Source: CAZPYT01 sp964590955
Lineage (GTDB): Bacteria > Patescibacteriota > WWE3 > UBA101185 > UBA10185
Assembly (NCBI GenBank): GCA_964590955.1
Contig: CAZPYT010000033.1
Span: 1 to 9,411 of the forward strand
Direction of reading: 5' to 3'
Length of the DNA stretch: 9,411 bases
This document shows, in pieces, positions 6,407-9,411 of this stretch (within the stretch, counting starts at the first letter, position 1; each line of letters opens with the position of its first letter). A model generated the notes under the pieces. That model searched no databases, was not told the DNA's origin, and saw only the letters and a list, made by a program, of their open reading frames with translations. The position numbers and the translations under genes are program-made.

Positions 6407-6483
6407 GGACTCATAGCTCAGCTGGTTAGAGCGTTCGATTCACATTCGAGAGGTCCCAGGTTCGAATCCTGGTGAGTCCACCA
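6407..6483 (+). tRNA. tRNA-Val, anticodon CAC
   Basis: A complete 77-nt cloverleaf is present. The acceptor GGACTCA pairs with TGAGTCC, the D-stem GCTC pairs with GAGC, and the anticodon stem TTCGA pairs with TCGAG (one G-U). The loop TTCACAT holds anticodon CAC, which reads GUG. The variable loop is AGGTC, the T-stem CCAGG/CCTGG and the T-loop TTCGAAT. Discriminator A at 6480 is followed by a genomically encoded CCA (6481-6483). No intron is present. The 5' flank holds TAAAAT (6372-6377) as a possible -10 without a clear -35. Confidence 0.97.
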
Positions 6484-6485
6484 AG

Positions 6486-6525
6486 AAAGTCCGATTGTCA
6501 CCGAAGGTGGTAAGCAGACTTTTTT
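6486..6525 (+). terminator. Intrinsic terminator of tRNA-Val
   Basis: AAAGTC (6486-6491) pairs with GACTTT (6517-6522). Inside, CACC (6499-6502) pairs with GGTG (6506-6509) over a GAA loop, extended by G-U pairs. The stem runs into a T6 tract (6520-6525). It starts 3 nt after the CCA end. Confidence 0.82.
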
Positions 6526-6880
6526 GTGATTGAAAGGATTAGAATGTCAGACGAGTTCAAGGAGTGAACAAGGCGGTGGGGTTACCTGCTATCAGATCTT
6601 ATGAGCGAAGCGAATTAGAGATGAAAGATACGTGACCTAATGCGTGAGTTTACCAAGAGAATATAACGATGTTCTTTTGGGTACAGTCATATTTATATAA
6701 TACAAGTAAAGAGTCGAGTACTAACAAGTTATCAAGGTATATGAGAAAATATCGCATTCCAATATTCTATTCAAAAACAAATATTGTTAGAAGAAATAGA
6801 GGATTGTGACTTAATCTTCTAATGTCGAGAATATATAAATACTATTTTTCAATAAAAATATTTCTTATAATTTTTATGTT
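6526..6880 (+). other. Hairpin-rich intergenic region, possible ncRNA
   Basis: About 355 nt without a convincing protein gene. It is dense in inverted repeats: GTTCA/TGAAC with an AGGAG loop (6555-6569), ATCTT/AAGAT (6596-6629), CCAAGAGAA/TTCTTTTGG with one G-U and a 10-nt loop (6653-6680), CAATATT/AATATTG (6760-6786) and, directly next to it, TTAGAAGA/TCTTCTAA (6787-6822). Its first half (6526-6660) is visibly richer in G and in GNRA-like stretches than normal AT-rich spacer, as structured RNA often is. No known RNA family could be assigned. A 46-codon frame (6669-6809) exists but is within chance. Confidence 0.35.
6866..6871 (+). promoter_or_regulatory. -10 element of the 6881 gene
   Basis: A perfect TATAAT ends 9 bp before the ATG at 6881. 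The -35 region is only T-rich. The transcript would have a leader of 0-3 nt. No Shine-Dalgarno is present. Confidence 0.45.
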
Positions 6881-7822
6881 ATGCATAATAGTGAACAACG
6901 TGCATCTGAACTTGAAACTCTTTCAATTGAAAGTAAACAAGAAAGGTTTATAGGTAATGAGTGTTACAGAGACCCGTGCGAGAGTATAAGTAAAGCATTA
7001 GCACTATACAAAGAAAAACACCCGGAAAATCCGTTGCAATTTTCTGGTTATCCTAGAGTTTCAGATAGCCACTTCTTAAAAATGGCAGCAAGGATTCAGA
7101 TGGATAGACTACAAGAAAAACCAGAAGCAATGAAAAGGGGGTTTGAGGCCTATCTTCCTCCTGAACTAGCAGACTATATACAGGGTCAATTTGGCGATGA
7201 TTTACATGAATCATTCAGATATGATATCAAAAAGAGAATTGAAGATACTGCAGAAAACATAGACGGTCCGCTTGGAGTACAGGAAATATTCTACATATTT
7301 CTTTCAGATAAAAAAGGTAATATATCTGAGGCTTTAGAAGCAGCTCACCATTTTTTTAAAGATCTTGCCAGAGGATTGCAAGGATATCCACTATATGATA
7401 GTGAACAAGGGATAAAAATTGATTTACCCAATACCAGAGACAAATTCGTTAAAAATGGCGCACAGGTGTTGGCTGATGAATGGATGAAGACCAATATAAA
7501 AGATGATCTTGCAATTATCAGGCCATATCAGCAGCTAGAGTCACGTTTATACGAATCTGATAGCTCAAATAGAAATGTTGACTATAATGAGTCTTTGAGA
7601 AACCAAATAGGCCGCATGTATCATTTTTTTGGTATATTAGATTCTCTGGATAAAATGACGCCAATGCAGGTAGCTGTAAGCACTATGGGAGAATATGCCA
7701 TGTATTTTAAAATACACGGTTACGAGAAATTTTTGGCAGATGCCAATATTTTATTGAATTTAAAGGAAATATATCGCGAATTTAACAAATACAAAGGCAC
7801 AAAAACGGACTCTAGTGACTAA
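6881..7822 (+). CDS. Orphan hypothetical protein, 313 aa, helical and soluble
   Basis: Family not recognised. The product is charged, mostly alpha-helical by eye, and has no signal peptide, membrane segment, zinc motif or nucleotide-binding loop. Features that can be named are two N-terminal Cys (C28 and C33, in NECYRDPCES), a Tyr/Phe-rich middle (GVQEIFYIFLSDKKGN, about 132-147), a His pair in EAAHHFFKDLARGLQGY (about 153-169) and a C-terminal helix pair (about 245-305, with MYHFFGILDSLDKM). Coding is supported by uninterrupted length, ordinary codon use and a perfect TATAAT just upstream. It stands alone between the tRNA-Val region and a convergent GH18 gene, so context gives no function. 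A weak hairpin plus T8 (7826-7833) follows the stop and may terminate it. Confidence 0.78.
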   Translation: MHNSEQRASELETLSIESKQERFIGNECYRDPCESISKALALYKEKHPENPLQFSGYPRVSDSHFLKMAARIQMDRLQEKPEAMKRGFEAYLPPELADYIQGQFGDDLHESFRYDIKKRIEDTAENIDGPLGVQEIFYIFLSDKKGNISEALEAAHHFFKDLARGLQGYPLYDSEQGIKIDLPNTRDKFVKNGAQVLADEWMKTNIKDDLAIIRPYQQLESRLYESDSSNRNVDYNESLRNQIGRMYHFFGILDSLDKMTPMQVAVSTMGEYAMYFKIHGYEKFLADANILLNLKEIYREFNKYKGTKTDSSD

Positions 7823-7936
7823 TAGTTTTTTTTGCCAGCTAATACTTGCATAATATTTTATGTAATTTAGTACTGCAGGCCAGCGTTAGAATAATTCCAT
7901 CATAGTTACTAATTATTTATAAAAAGATAGTGCTTG

Positions 7937-7981
7937 CAGGATGTGTTGTAAACTAGTTGTAAAAATATTTTTTACATCCTG
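7937..7981. terminator. Nested inverted repeat at the GH18 3' end, possible bidirectional terminator
   Basis: CAGGATGT (7937-7944) is a perfect 8-bp inverted repeat of ACATCCTG (7974-7981). Within it GTAAAAA (7959-7965) and TTTTTAC (7969-7975) form a 7-bp stem over a 3-nt loop. It sits between two convergent genes and overlaps the last codons of the minus-strand gene. A terminator role is inferred; the U tracts lie inside the stem rather than after it. Confidence 0.35.
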
Positions 7982-9198
7982 ACAAAATACCTCTGAAGTA
8001 AATCCCACAATTCTTTTCTACTTCCATCGTAACCAAGTGCCCATATACCTACACCCCCCAGGTTGTTTTGCATCACAAGTTCATACTTAAAGCTCAAAGA
8101 TTCCACGTTATCAAAATATACCTCGCGCAATTGATTAGTAGTAGGGCTGATATATGAAAAATAAGGGGTTTTGGCGAGGTCGTCCCATTTTACATCAGGT
8201 TCTACATCTCCTATTGTTTCCATTATTTGCTCGTATGTTTGTGACTGGGAAAAACCTTTTTCCTCAGTTCCTTCAACTCTTTTGGCATATTCTTCATCTT
8301 TTTCAACTACCCAGTTATAGCCATAGTAGGGAACCCCTAGAAGAAGTTTGTTTGGCGACACATAAGCAAGATAGTCCTGAATCATTGTTTCAAGGTCATA
8401 ATCAGCATAAATCCCCATGCCACCTATTGGTGCCACCGGTCCTGCAGTATCTGATGTTGGCCTGTGAAAGTCATATCCCATGATAAAAATCTGATCTGCT
8501 ACTTTTGCTAAACCCTCAATTTCACTTACACGTTCTTTAATTATTGAATCAGCAAAGGATGAAACAACAACTTTAGAATCTCTGAATGTATCATCAAGTA
8601 AATTGTTTATGTATTCGACAAATTCTGTAAACTGTTTAGCTTTTGACAATGGGGTGTATTCAGCATATTCGAAATTCAAATTAACATCCTTAATGTCTTT
8701 TTGTATGAGTTCGTTGATAATATTCTCTGCAAGTGTTTCCCAGCAGGTTCTACAATCCAGAAATTCATCAGAAACATTATCTCTGTGGGAAATTATTGTT
8801 AGCGCTACTCTAACATTATTATCTTTGGCTTTCTTTATCATTTCAGCGACTTTTTCATTGTTTTTCCACTGGTTGTAACCAGGAATGAGTTCGCCGTCTT
8901 CAGATTCCAAAAAACTTCCGTCCGAGTCAATATGGAGGCCAAAATATGCAATATCGGTTAATCGGTTGAATTGAATATCATCTAGATTGTCTAACGACCA
9001 ATAGGGAAGATAGCCGTATATTGTTTTTGCAGGAGTTTCTCTTTTTCCGGCAAATGCCAGAATACTAAAAGACTTGCTCAATGGCGAAATTACACTAAGA
9101 TTTTCAGTATTTGAGTTTGTATAAAAGGCATAAATTACTGTTGCAGCCACAAATCCAACCACTATAAATATAATCCTTATAATTTTGTTATTTAGCAT
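7972..9198 (-). CDS. Membrane-anchored glycoside hydrolase family 18 protein
   Basis: Predicted exported (beta/alpha)8-barrel protein of 408 aa that would act on beta-1,4-linked GlcNAc polymers such as peptidoglycan or chitin. Residues 7-26 form an uncleaved signal anchor. The barrel runs from about 58 to 405: TIYGYLPYWSL (59-69), the active-site strand DVNLNFEYAEY (171-181), FIMGYDFHRP (238-247), GPVAPIGGMG (253-262), LLLGVPYYGYNW (285-296) and GGVGIWALGYDG (381-392). These match the YaaH/spore-cortex-like branch of GH18. The general acid Glu 177 is present, but the Asp two residues before it in DxxDxDxE is Asn 175, and Asn 173 replaces another Asp, so activity may be altered or lost. Cys 149 and Cys 152 could form a disulfide. 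A -10-like TAAAAT lies 7 bp before the ATG. Confidence 0.92.
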   Translation of the reverse strand: MLNNKIIRIIFIVVGFVAATVIYAFYTNSNTENLSVISPLSKSFSILAFAGKRETPAKTIYGYLPYWSLDNLDDIQFNRLTDIAYFGLHIDSDGSFLESEDGELIPGYNQWKNNEKVAEMIKKAKDNNVRVALTIISHRDNVSDEFLDCRTCWETLAENIINELIQKDIKDVNLNFEYAEYTPLSKAKQFTEFVEYINNLLDDTFRDSKVVVSSFADSIIKERVSEIEGLAKVADQIFIMGYDFHRPTSDTAGPVAPIGGMGIYADYDLETMIQDYLAYVSPNKLLLGVPYYGYNWVVEKDEEYAKRVEGTEEKGFSQSQTYEQIMETIGDVEPDVKWDDLAKTPYFSYISPTTNQLREVYFDNVESLSFKYELVMQNNLGGVGIWALGYDGSRKELWDLLQRYFVRM

Positions 9199-9205
9199 TG
9201 TCCCT

Positions 9206-9211
9206 ATTTTA
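9206..9211 (-). promoter_or_regulatory. -10 element of the GH18 gene (minus strand)
   Basis: TAAAAT on the minus strand (9211-9206) ends 7 nt before the ATG at 9198, with no clear -35. TATACT (9238-9233, minus) is an alternative that would give a leader of about 27 nt containing AGGGA. Confidence 0.4.
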
Positions 9212-9245
9212 CTAATATCCGGTGAGAAAGCCTAGTATAAATTGC

Positions 9246-9411
9246 ATGAAAACTTGTCCGCTTATAATGGAGAATAAACTCTTAATGATTTACAATTGTA
9301 TTGTGAACAAACATAAGTTTTTATACCTGCTACTGTCATTTTTTATTACATTCTCAGTGCTACTGGTTGTATATTTTTTGGCATTAAAAAAGGCAACTTT
9401 AACTACATCTG
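9246..9411 (+). CDS. N-terminus of a single-TM protein, cut by the window end
   Basis: The frame is open from ATG 9246 to the last base (55 codons). In-frame ATGs lie at 9246, 9267 and 9285. A short polar N-terminus is followed by one strong hydrophobic segment, FLYLLLSFFITFSVLLVVYF, then Lys-Lys and the start of a polar region. This is the pattern of a signal anchor with an exported C-terminal domain, so the missing part is probably extracytoplasmic. TATAAT at 9263-9268 would favour ATG 9285, while TATAAA at 9236-9241 would favour ATG 9246; the outermost is given. It is divergent from the GH18 gene and may share its control region. The family cannot be named from this fragment. Confidence 0.5.
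   Translation, partial: MKTCPLIMENKLLMIYNCIVNKHKFLYLLLSFFITFSVLLVVYFLALKKATLTTS

Noticed and set aside
6486..6690. RNase P RNA (GAAAGTCCG at 6485-6493 resembles its conserved 5' block)
   Set aside because: The matching 3' block (ACAGAACCCGGCTTA-like) is missing, and the segment forms the tRNA terminator instead.
6555..6750. Degenerate 23S rRNA 5'-end fragment (loose similarity around GATGAAAGATACGTGAC and AAGTTATCAAGG)
   Set aside because: The similarity is short, gapped and not in consistent register; no longer conserved 23S segment follows.
6669..6809. 46-codon basic frame starting MFFWVQSY
   Set aside because: Length is within chance for this composition, with no proper Shine-Dalgarno, and it runs through two inverted repeats.
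8154..8878. Plus-strand open frames of 109 and 91 codons inside the GH18 locus
   Set aside because: Antisense shadows of a gene with clear GH18 motifs; no promoter or start signals.
1..9411. CRISPR array, transposase, integrase, attachment sites or replication origin
   Set aside because: No regularly spaced repeats, recombinase motifs, flanking duplications or DnaA-box clusters were seen.

Overview
The window is a 9.4 kb, AT-rich, gene-dense bacterial chromosome segment. It reads with the standard bacterial code, with TGA used as stop. I infer a Candidate Phyla Radiation / Patescibacteria genome (Microgenomates- or Parcubacteria-like). The basis is a type-2 (eukaryote-like) isoleucyl-tRNA synthetase, a PilM-like protein fused to a LytR_C domain, an RNHCP zinc protein, very compact spacing and orphan proteins. 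This placement comes from gene content alone and cannot be refined here.

Layout. Bases 1-1611 are the 3' part of ileS, overlapped by rodA/ftsW (1604-2665). A promoter at the end of rodA starts a separate unit: a ~220-nt structured leader, a 130-codon orphan gene with a strong Shine-Dalgarno sequence (2910-3302), and an intrinsic terminator (3309-3354). Next come a PilM-like/TM/LytR_C protein (3394-4755) overlapped by an RNHCP gene (4742-5050), then rplU-rpmA (L21-L27, 5096-5815). lepB (minus strand, 5802-6347) converges on rpmA with a 14-bp overlap. A tRNA-Val(CAC) with encoded CCA and an intrinsic terminator follows (6407-6525), then about 350 nt of hairpin-rich intergenic sequence, an orphan 313-aa protein (6881-7822), a membrane-anchored GH18-family protein on the minus strand (7972-9198), and the start of a divergent single-TM protein cut by the window end.

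How it fits together. Much of the window concerns translation (IleRS, L21, L27, tRNA-Val) or the cell envelope (RodA/FtsW, PilM-like/LytR_C, signal peptidase I, GH18). Most genes lack a Shine-Dalgarno sequence, and several have a -10-like hexamer only 6-9 nt before the start codon, which suggests leaderless mRNAs. The 2910 gene is the clear exception: a long leader, alternative hairpins, a strong SD and a complementary sequence able to hide it. That leader is the best candidate here for an undescribed regulatory element. A second notable item is the C-terminal tail of L21, which carries two AT-hook-like repeats.
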